Below are positions 1-7,931 of a DNA stretch of 64,000 bases, piece by piece (the stretch's first letter is position 1; each line of letters opens with the position of its first letter). Origin of the DNA: PALSA-505 sp963699015. Lineage in GTDB: Bacteria; Actinomycetota; Actinomycetes; Streptosporangiales; Streptosporangiaceae. The stretch spans positions 38,415 through 102,414 of the forward strand of contig CAVOSX010000007.1 of assembly GCA_963699015.1 (NCBI GenBank), in the 5' to 3' direction. The translations under genes were made by a program, and so were the position numbers. Under the pieces are notes generated by a model. The model worked only from the letters and a program-made list of their open reading frames with translations. It did no database searches and was not told where the DNA came from.

Positions 1-139
1 GCTGACCCGAGCCCTTGCCCGGGATGATCTCCACCAGCGGCGCCTTCTTCCGCACCGCCTCGTCGATGATCGACCGCAGGGCGCGCTCGATCTCGTCACC
101 GCGGTTGTAGACGTCGTGCAGGTCCAGCTTGAGTTTCAT
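1..139 (-). CDS. Smr-domain protein (N-terminal part, runs off the window)
   Basis: Only the first 46 codons are present; the gene continues beyond base 1. The ATG at 139-137 opens MKLKLDLHDVYNRGDEIERA, and further on IIPGKGSGQ is visible. These are the LDLHx and GKGxG motifs of the Smr (MutS2 C-terminal) nuclease-like fold. Free-standing Smr proteins of this size are common in actinomycetes, where their role is poorly defined; DNA nicking or RNA cleavage is known for relatives. It is divergent from the flavin oxidoreductase gene, with 82 bp between the starts. The truncation is only the window edge. Confidence 0.75.
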   Translation of the reverse strand, partial: MKLKLDLHDVYNRGDEIERALRSIIDEAVRKKAPLVEIIPGKGSGQ

Positions 140-221
140 GGCGCTGCCTTCGCCCGGCGGGTCCGGGTTCCACCGGCCACGCTACGCTGCCCTTCGACGC
201 AAGCCGCTCAGGGAGGCCGGG

Positions 222-629
222 ATGCTCTACGGCAGGGAACACGTCACGCGCTACGTCGAGACCGACGGAAGCGAGGGCCACGACTGGAACGGCGTCCAGA
301 CCCTCATCCTGACCACGACCGGGCGCAAGTCCGGCCGCCGGCATGCCACGCCGCTGATCTACGGCGAGCACGGCGACGACTACCTGGTGGTCGCGTCCAA
401 GGGCGGTGCCGATGACCCGCCCGCCTGGTACCTCAACCTGCAGGCCGATCCGGAGGTGGAGGTTCAGGTGCGGGCGGACAAGTTCACCGCGCGGGCCCGC
501 ACCGCCACGGCGGACGAGAAGCCGGCCCTGTGGCGGCAGATGGCCGCGATCTGGCCGGATTATGACAACTACCAGCGCAAGACCGAGCGGAGCATCCCGG
601 TCGTGATCCTGGAGCGGCAGCCCGGCTAG
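222..629 (+). CDS. deazaflavin (F420)-dependent nitroreductase-family protein
   Basis: A 135-residue protein of the DDN / nitroreductase-family deazaflavin-dependent oxidoreductase fold. The family signature is seen as LILTTTGRKSGRRHATPLIY, then a glycine-aspartate turn, VVASKGGADDPPAWYLNL and a VEVQV strand. Family members bind F420H2 in a split beta-barrel and reduce quinones or other activated olefins. The ATG at 222 is chosen because gggagg lies just upstream and the homologous core begins there. The last 146 bp overlap the antisense tail of the gluconokinase reading frame. The substrate cannot be told from sequence. Confidence 0.85.
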   Translation: MLYGREHVTRYVETDGSEGHDWNGVQTLILTTTGRKSGRRHATPLIYGEHGDDYLVVASKGGADDPPAWYLNLQADPEVEVQVRADKFTARARTATADEKPALWRQMAAIWPDYDNYQRKTERSIPVVILERQPG

Positions 630-1200
630 CCGCCGCCGGCCGCCGGCCCCTGGCCGCCGGCCCTGCGTCCGACGGCTCTGCGTCCGACGGCTTGTCGCGC
701 GCCGGCCCGGCGTCCAGCCGGGTGGCGATCTCGGCGGCCATGTCGGCGGCCGGCTGGTTAGCGTCCACCACCAGCACCTGCTCGTCAGGACCTGGCGGTT
801 CCAGGTCGCGGAACTGGCTGTCCAGCAGCTTCGCCGGGAAGAAGTGCCCGTGCCGGCGGGCCAGCCGGGCAACGGCGACCTCGCGGCTGATCTGCAGGAA
901 CACCATCCGCGCCTCCGGCCGGCCGTCGAGCAGGGCGGCCCGGTACCTGCGATGCAGCGCAGAGCAGGCGAGGACCGCGGTCTTCCCGGCGGAGATCCGC
1001 TGGTCCATCCAGGCTTCGATGATGTGCAGCCAGGGCCAGCGGTCCGCATCGGTGAGCGGCACGCCGGCGTGCATTTTGGCCACGTTCGCCGCCGGATGCA
1101 GCAGGTCCCCGTCCTCGAACTCGCAACCCAGGCGCTCGGCCACCAGCCTGCCGACCGTCGTCTTGCCCGAGCCGGCGATGCCGGCCACGATGATGATCAC
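484..1200 (-). CDS. gluconokinase (GntK family)
   Basis: Phosphorylates D-gluconate to 6-phosphogluconate. The N-terminus shows the P-loop GIAGSGKTT, and the diagnostic GDLLHPAANVAKM motif follows, then an FLQISREVAVARLARR stretch and GHFFPAKLLDSQF. The start chosen is GTG at 1200, which overlaps the stop of the ROK kinase as GTGA, implying translational coupling. Typical GntK proteins are about 165-175 residues; this frame runs to 238. The extra Ala/Pro/Ser/Arg tail lies antisense to the F420 oxidoreductase gene and looks like read-through or the result of an indel near 630-700. An NAD-type 6-phosphogluconate dehydrogenase is encoded at 19730-20764. Confidence 0.85.
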   Translation of the reverse strand: MIIIVAGIAGSGKTTVGRLVAERLGCEFEDGDLLHPAANVAKMHAGVPLTDADRWPWLHIIEAWMDQRISAGKTAVLACSALHRRYRAALLDGRPEARMVFLQISREVAVARLARRHGHFFPAKLLDSQFRDLEPPGPDEQVLVVDANQPAADMAAEIATRLDAGPARDKPSDAEPSDAGPAARGRRPAAASRAAAPGSRPGCSARSCAGSCHNPARSRPSAATGPASRPPWRCGPAR

Positions 1201-2237
1201 CGCGGCACCGCCCGCCACAGGCCGAGCGTCTCGCGGGCGGCGATGGCCGCGCCGCGGGCCCCGGCCATGTCCAGGTCCGGCACCACGGCGAAGGACGAGG
1301 CCCGCTGCTGCTCCTCGCGCAGGTCGGTGTGCTCGCGCACCCTGGTCAGGAACCAGTCACGGAAAGCGGGCGACGTCTCCACCACGCCGCCGCCGAGGAA
1401 GTAGGTGTGCGGGTCGGTGAAGTTGGCCGCGATCGACAGCAGCCGCCCGATCGCCATCGCCTGCTGCCCGAAGATCTCCAGGGCCATCGGGTCACCAGCC
1501 TCGCCCAGCGCGCGGACCAGCTTGGCAGCCACGGCGGGCTCCCGCTCGCCGAGCTCGTGCCCGGGGAAGCGCGTCAGCCAGTAGGGCAGCAGGTTCTTCG
1601 TGATCCCGGCCAGCGAGGCGAAGCTCTCGGCGTCGCCCGGCAGCCCGCAGTTGCAGACCGGAACCGGCTGCCCGGCAGCGAGCATTCCTTCGGTGGGGAT
1701 CCGGACGTGGCCGAGCTCGCCGGCCATCCCGGCCGCGCCGCGCACTACCTGGCCGGACTCGATCACCCCGCCGCCGAGCCCGGTGCCGACGATCACCGAC
1801 ACCGAGGAGCGGGAGGCCGCATCAGGGCCCAGCTGCATGTAATGCGCGTACAGGGCGGCGGCGTTCGCGTCGTTGTTGTAGATGACCGGCAGCCCGAGCC
1901 GATCCTCGAGTGCACCGCGGATGTCGAACGCGCGCCAGGCCGGGTGCAGGAAGTTCACCGCCCCGCGGGCCGAGATGACGCCGTTCGCGGTGGCCGGCCC
2001 CGGGGTGTCCAGCCCGACGGCCAGTACCGACGCAGCGGGCGTGCCGGTCATCTCGAGCACGCCCGCGAACGCCTCGGCCAGAGCGGGGATCGCTTTCTCC
2101 GGACCCTCCTGGACCAGGCTGTGAGTTTCCAGCATGCGGTCAACCAGGAACCGGCCGTCGCTGTCGAGCACGGTCGCGTTGTTCGTCGTACCGCCGTTGT
2201 CGAGGCCGACTACGACCCCGTGGCCCTGATCCGGCAT
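1197..2237 (-). CDS. ROK-family sugar kinase
   Basis: A 346-residue ROK (repressor/ORF/kinase) protein without a DNA-binding domain, so a sugar kinase rather than a repressor. The ATP-phosphate loop reads GLDNGGTTNNATVLD and the second glycine-rich loop reads VGTGLGGGV. The sugar/zinc region has GELGHVRIP followed by CNCGLPGDAES. The canonical motif is CxCGxxGCxE; here the third cysteine is Asp, so the usual zinc site is incomplete. GAGGAGG lies upstream of the ATG at 2237. It is coupled to the downstream gluconokinase, suggesting a hexose or gluconate-related role. Substrate not predictable. Confidence 0.85.
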   Translation of the reverse strand: MPDQGHGVVVGLDNGGTTNNATVLDSDGRFLVDRMLETHSLVQEGPEKAIPALAEAFAGVLEMTGTPAASVLAVGLDTPGPATANGVISARGAVNFLHPAWRAFDIRGALEDRLGLPVIYNNDANAAALYAHYMQLGPDAASRSSVSVIVGTGLGGGVIESGQVVRGAAGMAGELGHVRIPTEGMLAAGQPVPVCNCGLPGDAESFASLAGITKNLLPYWLTRFPGHELGEREPAVAAKLVRALGEAGDPMALEIFGQQAMAIGRLLSIAANFTDPHTYFLGGGVVETSPAFRDWFLTRVREHTDLREEQQRASSFAVVPDLDMAGARGAAIAARETLGLWRAVPR

Positions 2238-2283
2238 CCCGCGCCTCCTCGCTGGGGCGAGCGTACAGTGTCCGCGAGAACGG

Positions 2284-2973
2284 TCAGCGAGGCCGGCCGG
2301 GTGTCTGGTGCGGGCTGGCGATCTGGCCGGCCCGCCCGTCGTGCGGGCCTCGTCCGGGCCAGCCGTGCCCGTCTCCCGGCGGCCCGCCGTGTGCGTGCCC
2401 GGGGGGCCAGCCGTGCCTGTGCCCGGTGGGCCAGCGATGCCCGTGCCTGGAGGGCCAGCCGTGCCTGTGCCCGGTGGGCCAGTGGTGCCCGTGCCCGGGG
2501 GGCCAGTGGTGCCCGTGCCCGGTGGGCCAGCCGTGCGTGTGCCCCGGCGGCCCTTCCCCCCGCCGCCCCGGCCGGCCGGGGAATCCTCGCCGATGGCGGT
2601 GGCCCGGCCCCGGCGGCGAAGCTAGCGGAGGGGCCGGGGTGGTCTGCCTGGCCGCCACCGGGACGGCGGTGGGCCTGGCCGGCCCGGGGCCGCGCCGCGG
2701 CCGGGGAAGCGCCGTTTCCGGCCCTGATGCCGGTGCCGCCGACGCCGTCCGCGGCGCGGCCGGCCGGGTCTGCCCGGCGGCGTGCCGCACCGCGGACGGT
2801 CCGCCATGCGCCGTCAGGTCGATGGCGGCAATCGTGCCGCCGATGATGATCGCCGGCACGACGATCAGGGCCGTCGCTCCGGTGCGGAAGCTGACCTCCT
2901 CAAGCCAGCCGTACACGGCCGTGCGTATCGCCGCGGGCCGGCGATGGCTGGCTTGATGACGCGGAGCAACCAC
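2284..2973 (-). CDS. putative single-pass membrane protein with His-rich tandem repeats
   Basis: A 229-residue reading frame, unrecognised. Residues about 33-53 form one clear hydrophobic segment (ATALIVVPAIIIGGTIAAI). A Pro/Ala-rich linker follows, then eight 8-residue units of the type GHxHxWPx at residues 144-207, holding about 20 histidines and 8 tryptophans. Such a region could bind metal, but this is inference. The start is GTG at 2973 and no Shine-Dalgarno is evident. It precedes the ROK kinase by 46 bp on the same strand. The opposite strand also has long frames here, rich in Cys/Pro/Gly, but only this strand gives a membrane segment. The call is tentative. Confidence 0.45.
   Translation of the reverse strand: MVAPRHQASHRRPAAIRTAVYGWLEEVSFRTGATALIVVPAIIIGGTIAAIDLTAHGGPSAVRHAAGQTRPAAPRTASAAPASGPETALPRPRRGPGPARPTAVPVAARQTTPAPPLASPPGPGHRHRRGFPGRPGRRGEGPPGHTHGWPTGHGHHWPPGHGHHWPTGHRHGWPSRHGHRWPTGHRHGWPPGHAHGGPPGDGHGWPGRGPHDGRAGQIASPHQTPGRPR
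2353..2544 (-). repeat. eight 24-bp degenerate tandem repeats (GHxHxWPx units)
   Basis: Eight contiguous 24-bp units read on the minus strand as GHTHGWPT, GHGHHWPP, GHGHHWPT, GHRHGWPS, RHGHRWPT, GHRHGWPP, GHAHGGPP and GDGHGWPG. The unit length is a multiple of three, so copy-number changes keep the frame of the host gene. Confidence 0.85.
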
Positions 2974-3080
2974 AAACGGGACGATACCGATCTTTCGTTA
3001 CCCGGTTGGGTACTGTCGGCTGTTTCTGCCGCCGGTGTGGCGGGCGCCCGGCTCGCGGGGCGGCGACCCGGCCGGGAACG

Positions 3081-3878
3081 ATGGACGGCATGACGCAGAC
3101 ACCGCCCTCGCCCGCCGTGACGCTGAGCGGCGGAATGGCCATGCCCCTGGTCGGCTTCGGCACCTGGCAGCTTCGCGGCCGGCAGTGCTACGAGGCCGTC
3201 CGCTTCGCTCTGGAAACGGGATACCGGCAGATCGACACCGCGACCATGTACGGCAACGAAGCGGAGGTGGGACGGGCGCTCGCCGGCAGCGGCATCGACC
3301 GGCGGGACGTGTTCATCACCACGAAACTGCCGTCCGGCGGGGCCGGCCGGGAGCGCGCCACGATCACCGCGAGCCTGCGCGCCCTCGGCACCGACCATGT
3401 TGACCTCTGGCTCGTGCACTGGCCGCCTGGCGGCCAGGCGCGTCCCGGGGTATGGCGGGAACTGCTGGCCGCCAGGGACCGCGGGCAGGCCGGCGCGGTC
3501 GGCGTGAGCAATTACAGCATCCGCCAGATCGATGAGCTGATCGGCGCGACGGGGCAGGCTCCGGCGGTCAACCAGATCCCGTGGAGCCCGTCCCGCTACG
3601 ACCCTCGCGTGCTGGCAGACAGCAGGGAGCGCAACGTCGTAGTGGAGGGGTACAGCCCGCTCAAGGGGACCAACCTGCGCGATCGCACGCTGGCCGAGAT
3701 CGCGTCACGGCACCGGGTGACGACCGCCCGGGTTGTCCTGCGCTGGCACGTGGAGCACGGCATACCGGTGATCCCGAAGTCGGCCGGCCGCGGGCGGATC
3801 GCGGCTAACTTCGACCTGTTCTCGTTCGCGCTCAGCCGCGAAGAGGTCGCGAGGATCGACGGCCTGTCGCGTCGCTGA
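3081..3878 (+). CDS. aldo/keto reductase (2,5-diketo-gluconate reductase-like clade)
   Basis: A 265-residue AKR. The catalytic tetrad is visible: Asp in DTATMYG, Tyr in the same motif, Lys in TTKLPSG and His in LVHWPP. The NADPH-binding end is present as IPKSAGRGRIAANF. These enzymes reduce carbonyls with NADPH in the cytoplasm. Short AKRs of this clade act on diketogluconate, methylglyoxal or small aldehydes. The ATG at 3081 has a weak purine-rich stretch before it; the ATG at 3090 is an equally possible start. A second, unrelated-clade AKR follows 132 bp downstream. Confidence 0.88.
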   Translation: MDGMTQTPPSPAVTLSGGMAMPLVGFGTWQLRGRQCYEAVRFALETGYRQIDTATMYGNEAEVGRALAGSGIDRRDVFITTKLPSGGAGRERATITASLRALGTDHVDLWLVHWPPGGQARPGVWRELLAARDRGQAGAVGVSNYSIRQIDELIGATGQAPAVNQIPWSPSRYDPRVLADSRERNVVVEGYSPLKGTNLRDRTLAEIASRHRVTTARVVLRWHVEHGIPVIPKSAGRGRIAANFDLFSFALSREEVARIDGLSRR

Positions 3879-3879
3879 C

Positions 3880-3919
3880 GGCGGCCGCACCGACGCTGGC
3901 CGTACCGACGCCGGCCGCC
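3880..3919 (+). terminator. possible hairpin after the first aldo/keto reductase
   Basis: ggcggccg at 3880-3887 is perfectly complementary to cggccgcc at 3912-3919, beginning two bases after the stop codon. There is no T tract, which is common for actinomycete terminators, but GC-rich repeats arise easily by chance here. Confidence 0.3.
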
Positions 3920-4010
3920 AGCGGCCGACGGGGCGTCCGGCCGGGGCGGTCGGCGGCGTCCCGGTCCCTCAGGCAGGATGACATTCCAGTACCCCCGGAA
4001 AGAGGGTGAC

Positions 4011-4979
4011 ATGGAGTATCCGCGGCTGGGCTCGTCCGGGCTCGGGGTGTCCCGGATCGGGCTGGGCATGATGAGCTACGGGGATCCTGCCGTGCAGCAG
4101 TGGGCCCTGGACGAGGAGCGGGCCGAGCCGATCGTCCGCCGTGCGGTCGAGGCCGGGGTGACCCTGTTCGATACCGCCGACATGTACTCCGACGGCGCCA
4201 GCGAACAGATCACCGGCAGGCTGCTGGCCCGGCTCTTTACCCGCCGTGACGACTACGTGCTGGCGACCAAGGTGTACTACCCCACCGGGCCCGGGCCGAA
4301 TGACCAGGGGCTATCCCGCAAGCACGTGCTGGCCGCGATTGACGCCTCGCTGACCAGGCTCGGTACCGACTACGTCGATCTCTACCAGATCCACCGCTGG
4401 GACGGCGGGACCCCGGCCGGGGAGACCATGGCCGCGCTGCAGGACGTGGTGCGGGCCGGCAAGGCGCGGTATATCGGGGCCTCGGCCATGCCAGCCTGGC
4501 GGTTCGCCCAGGCGCAGCACACCGCCCAGGCCGCCGGCTGGACCGGGTTCGTGTCCATGCAGAACCGGTACAACCTGGTCAACCGGGAGGAGGAGCGGGA
4601 GATGATCCCGCTCTGCCTCGACCGGGGCATCGGCGTCCTGCCGTACAGCCCGCTGGCCCGCGGCCTGCTGGCCGGGACCCGGGAGCGGAGCGGCGCGCGG
4701 CACACTACGCGCGCCCGGGGCGACAGCGAGCACCGCCCGGCCGACTTCGACGTGGCCGACGCGGTCCGCGCGATCGCCGCCGAGCGCGGCCTGCCGCCGG
4801 CCCGGGTCGCCCTGGCCTGGCTGCTCGGCAGGCCGGGGGTGACCGCGCCGCTCATCGGGGCCACCAGGCTGCCTCATCTGGACGACGCGCTGGCCGCGCT
4901 GGAGGTCCGGCTGACCGGCGAAGAGACGGCCAGGCTCGAGGCGCCCTACCAGCCCCGGCTGGTCACCAGCTACTCCTGA
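4011..4979 (+). CDS. aldo/keto reductase (YghZ/Tas-like clade)
   Basis: A 322-residue AKR of the larger clade that starts MEYPRLGSSGLGVSRIGLG. Tetrad residues are seen in FDTADMYSDG (Asp, Tyr), LATKVYY (Lys) and LYQIHRWD (His). SMQNRYNLVNRE and GVLPYSPLARGLLAG are typical late motifs, and PLIGATRLPHLDDAL is the cofactor-phosphate end. The ATG at 4011 is chosen because agaggg lies 5 bp upstream. Likely a cytosolic NADPH-dependent carbonyl reductase. It ends beside a tandem-repeat tract and converges on the amino-acid ABC genes. Confidence 0.9.
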   Translation: MEYPRLGSSGLGVSRIGLGMMSYGDPAVQQWALDEERAEPIVRRAVEAGVTLFDTADMYSDGASEQITGRLLARLFTRRDDYVLATKVYYPTGPGPNDQGLSRKHVLAAIDASLTRLGTDYVDLYQIHRWDGGTPAGETMAALQDVVRAGKARYIGASAMPAWRFAQAQHTAQAAGWTGFVSMQNRYNLVNREEEREMIPLCLDRGIGVLPYSPLARGLLAGTRERSGARHTTRARGDSEHRPADFDVADAVRAIAAERGLPPARVALAWLLGRPGVTAPLIGATRLPHLDDALAALEVRLTGEETARLEAPYQPRLVTSYS

Positions 4980-5010
4980 GCGGGCCTGTCGCCGCGGGCT
5001 GTCCCGCCTG

Positions 5011-5140
5011 GGCCGGCCCGCTCAGCGCCGGCCCGTCCAGCGCCGGCCCGTCCAGAGCCGGCCCGTCCAGAGCCGGCCCGCCAGAGGCGGCCCGCCAGAG
5101 GCGGCCCGCGCCAAGGCGGCCCGTTCAGAGGCGGCCCGCC
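5011..5140. repeat. degenerate 14-15 bp tandem repeat between convergent genes
   Basis: About eight copies of a unit like cgtccagagccggcc follow one another, drifting to cgccagaggcggcc towards the right. The tract starts after the aldo/keto reductase stop and runs through the last codons and stop of the ABC ATPase gene. Each unit contains short G/C inverted segments, so the transcript could fold into several alternative hairpins, possibly serving as a bidirectional terminator. Confidence 0.7.
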
Positions 5141-5880
5141 TCCATGATCCGGCGCAGGAAGCGCTGAGTGCGCTCGTCCCGCGGCCGAGTGAACAGCTCG
5201 GCCGGCGGCGCGTCCTCGACGATCACGCCGTCCTCCAGGAAGCACACCCGGTCGGCGATGTCGCGGGCGAAGCCCATCTCGTGCGTGGCGATCAGCATCG
5301 TCATGCCGCCGGCGGCCAGCTCGCGGATGACATCGAGCACCTCGGCGACGAGCTCGGGGTCCAGCGCGCTGGTCACCTCGTCCAGCAGCAGGATCTGCGG
5401 GCGCATGGCCAGCGCCCGCACGATCGCGACCCGCTGCTGCTGGCCGCCGGACAGCCGGTCCGGGAAGTCGGACCCCTTGTCGGCCAGGCCGAACCGGCGC
5501 AGTAGCTCCGTGGCCTCTTGCTCGGCAGCCGGGCGCGAGGTGCCCAGCACCTTCACCGGGGCGAGGGTCACGTTCCGCAGCACGGTCATGTGCGGGAACA
5601 GGTTGAAGGCCTGGAAGACGATCCCGACGTGCCTGCGCACGGCGTTCTCGTCGACGCCTGCCGCGGTGATCTCCTGGCCCAGCAGCCAGATGTGCCCCGC
5701 GTTGATGGACTCGAGCAGGTTGACGCAGCGCAGCAGGGTGGACTTGCCCGACCCCGAAGCGCCGATGAGGCAGATCACCTCGTGCGCGTCCAGCGACAGG
5801 TCCACGTCCTTGAGCACCTGGTTGGCGCCGAACGACTTGCGCAGCCCCTCGATCCGGACGGCCTGCGACGGCTCGGTCAC
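5125..5880 (-). CDS. polar amino-acid ABC transporter ATP-binding protein
   Basis: A 251-residue ATPase of the GlnQ/HisP class. Walker A is GASGSGKST, the Q-loop is in VFQAFNLFPHMTVLRNV, the signature is LSGGQQQRVAIVRALA, Walker B is ILLLDEVTSALD and the switch histidine is in IATHEMGFA. It energises uptake of a polar amino acid. The start is GTG at 5880, overlapping the permease stop as GTGA, which implies coupling. The longer in-frame extension upstream is a shadow of the permease. The 3' end lies in a tandem-repeat tract. Confidence 0.93.
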   Translation of the reverse strand: MTEPSQAVRIEGLRKSFGANQVLKDVDLSLDAHEVICLIGASGSGKSTLLRCVNLLESINAGHIWLLGQEITAAGVDENAVRRHVGIVFQAFNLFPHMTVLRNVTLAPVKVLGTSRPAAEQEATELLRRFGLADKGSDFPDRLSGGQQQRVAIVRALAMRPQILLLDEVTSALDPELVAEVLDVIRELAAGGMTMLIATHEMGFARDIADRVCFLEDGVIVEDAPPAELFTRPRDERTQRFLRRIMEAGRL

Positions 5881-6701
5881 GAGACGGCTCCGGCGAGCCT
5901 TCGCCGTCTGTCCCGGGCGATCAGGTGGTCGGTGAACCGCGCCAGTGGGATGGTGAGCAGCAGGAACAGGATGGCGGCCACCGTGTAGCTGGAGTAGTTG
6001 AACACGGTGTCGCTGTAGATCTCGGCGGCCTTGTTCGCCTCGATGGCGCCCAGGATGCCGACCAGCGCGGTGTCCTTCTGCAGGCTGATGAAGTCGTTCA
6101 GCAGCGGGGGGATGATCGTCCGGACCGCCTGCGGCAGGATCACGTACCGCAGCGCCGTCCACCGCGACAGGCCGAGTGACCGCGCCGCGGCGACCTGGCT
6201 CTGGTGCACGGAGTTGAGGCCGGCCCGGTAGACCTCGGAGACGTAGGCGGAGTAGGACAGCACCAGCGCGGCGACCCCGTAGACGGCGGCCGACTGGCCG
6301 GACACGAACGCCAGGCTGAGCGCGGGCACCCCGAATCCCAGCGCCAGGATGACCAGGATGAGCGGTATCCCGCGGAACACGTCCACGTACACCGTGCTGA
6401 TCACGCGCAGCGGGAACATGACCGGCCCGGTGGACTGGCGGATCACGGCGATGACCAGCGCGAGCACGAGGATCAGCACTTCCGCGATGAGGAACATCCG
6501 GATGTTCAGCCAGAGCGCCTCGCCGACCGAGTAGTAGCCCTGCTTCGGATTGCCGATCAGCGACTGCCACATGTCGTGCGGGTTGAAGAACGTATGCCGG
6601 ACCTCCTTGCTGCCCGGGGCGGCCAGGAACACCGCGGCGAGCGCCGCGAGCACCACGATCGTGCTGACGGTGGACAGCACGACTGCCCGCCGCGTGCTCA
6701 T
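5877..6701 (-). CDS. polar amino-acid ABC transporter permease
   Basis: A 274-residue His/Glu/Gln/Arg/opine-type permease with about six membrane segments. The conserved EAA loop is seen as QVAAARSLGLSRWTALRYVILPQAVR. The ATG at 6701 (MSTRRAVVLST) starts the mature frame. The reading frame continues upstream without a stop into the binding-protein gene, but only because that gene is frameshifted; the two are normally separate. It forms the membrane channel with the ATPase downstream. Confidence 0.92.
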   Translation of the reverse strand: MSTRRAVVLSTVSTIVVLAALAAVFLAAPGSKEVRHTFFNPHDMWQSLIGNPKQGYYSVGEALWLNIRMFLIAEVLILVLALVIAVIRQSTGPVMFPLRVISTVYVDVFRGIPLILVILALGFGVPALSLAFVSGQSAAVYGVAALVLSYSAYVSEVYRAGLNSVHQSQVAAARSLGLSRWTALRYVILPQAVRTIIPPLLNDFISLQKDTALVGILGAIEANKAAEIYSDTVFNYSSYTVAAILFLLLTIPLARFTDHLIARDRRRRLAGAVS

Positions 6702-6784
6702 CCGCTTGCGCGGGCCGAGCCCGGCCCATGCTCCGTCTCCGCGTCCGCTGCTCAGCAGCCGCGGGCCGCGGCCTTCGTCGAGCG

Positions 6785-7649
6785 TCAGGGCTGGATCACC
6801 GGGACCTTGAGGTAAAGCTGCAGGTACCGCTGCTGCAGCTGGTGCAGGGTTCCGTTCTGCCGCAGCGCGGTGAGCGCCTTGTTCGACGCAGGCCGCCAGC
6901 GGGTTGCCCTTGCGGAACAGCAGCCCGTAGTGCTCTCCGGTGCTGGGGAACTGGGCCACCATGACGGAGCCGGGGATCTCCGAGGAGGAGATGAACTGGG
7001 CGGTCGGCGTGTCGGTCACCAGAGCGGCGATCTGCTTGGTCTGCAGCGCCTGCTTCACGTCGTTCAGCGTTTCGTACACCTTGGGCGTCGCGGTCGGCTG
7101 GATCTTGCTGTTGATGAAGGCCAGGCTGGTCGTGCCGACCTGATCGCCGAAGACGTAGCCCTTGAGGTCGGCCGGCAAATGGTGCGCGACGATCGGGCTG
7201 CTCTTCAGTGCCACCAGTGCCTGCTGCACGTCGTAGTAGCTGGTGGAGAACGTGACCGCGGTCGCCCGCTGCGGCGTGACCGAGACCTCGTTGACGTCAA
7301 AGTCGAACTTCTTCGGGCCGGGCGCGTACGAGCTGTTGAACGGCTCGTAAGCCCAGTGCACCTGCGAGCGCTGGAAGCCCATCTTGGCCGCGACCGCGTA
7401 CGCGACGGCGCTCTCGTAGCCCTTATCGCTGGCCGGGTTGTTGTTCTCGAACCAGGGCGGGTAGGCGGGCTTGTCCGTCGCGACGGTCAGCACGCCCTTC
7501 TGGAACAGGTCTTTCTGGATGGACGCGTGGGAGCAGGCGTTGGTCGTACCGGTGGCGGCGGTACTGCCGCCGCCCGAGGCACTTCCGCAGCCCGCCAGCC
7601 CGGCCGCCGTCGCAGCCGCGAGCACCGCGGCAAGTACAGACAGTCGCAT
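6785..7649 (-). CDS. amino-acid ABC transporter substrate-binding lipoprotein, frameshifted near its end
   Basis: A periplasmic-binding-fold lipoprotein (SBP_bac_3 type) with a signal peptide and lipobox LAGC. It captures a polar amino acid for the permease. After GNPLAACV the frame as given leaves the family pattern. Removing one base (C at about 6884, plus strand) restores NKALTALRQNGTLHQLQQRY and then a stop at 6787-6785, which is the expected C-terminus. As given, the shifted frame reads through into the permease and would make a fused 590-residue protein. GAGG lies upstream of the ATG at 7649. Either a sequencing indel or a recent mutation. Confidence 0.85.
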
Positions 7650-7773
7650 AGTTCAGCCGCCTCACCGACGGGGGCGGGCGCGGGCACGCGCCCCGGGATC
7701 CCCTGGCAGGTCAGCCTACTGGCCGCCGCCGGCCAGCCAAACCGCTGTGCGGCGCAGTCACTCTGGACACGGT

Positions 7774-7817
7774 CGATGTGACATTGCGTGACTGAGAACG
7801 CAAGCAATGTCCCATCG
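7774..7817. promoter_or_regulatory. large inverted repeat upstream of the amino-acid ABC operon
   Basis: cgatgtgacattgc (7774-7787) pairs with gcaatgtcccatcg (7804-7817) over 14 bp with one mismatch. Nested inside, ttgcgt (7784-7789) pairs with acgcaa (7798-7803). It sits in the 282-bp gap between the phosphoesterase stop and the binding-protein start, about 125 bp upstream of the latter. It could be an operator for the ABC operon or the phosphoesterase terminator; the moderate AT content and symmetry favour an operator. Confidence 0.5.
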
Positions 7818-7931
7818 ACTGGGACGGGCCTGCCCGGGACCGGCCTGGCCGGAGCCGGGACCGGCCTGGCCGGGGCCCGGGACAGCGTCGGCTGCCCGGG
7901 CCCCGGGAGAGTGCGGTCGCTCAGCGTCGGC

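Noticed and set aside
2308..2956. Plus-strand open frames rich in Cys/Pro/Gly repeats opposite the His-rich gene
   Set aside because: They are mirror images of the 24-bp repeat on the other strand, have no ribosome site and no recognisable domain; the minus strand offers a proper membrane helix.
5011..5140. CRISPR-like array
   Set aside because: Units are 14-15 bp and directly adjacent with no spacers and no cas genes nearby; it is a simple tandem repeat.
5125..6729. A single long ABC protein covering ATPase and permease region
   Set aside because: The part upstream of 5880 is out of frame with the permease and has no transporter features; the ATPase start at GTG 5880 with GTGA overlap explains the region.
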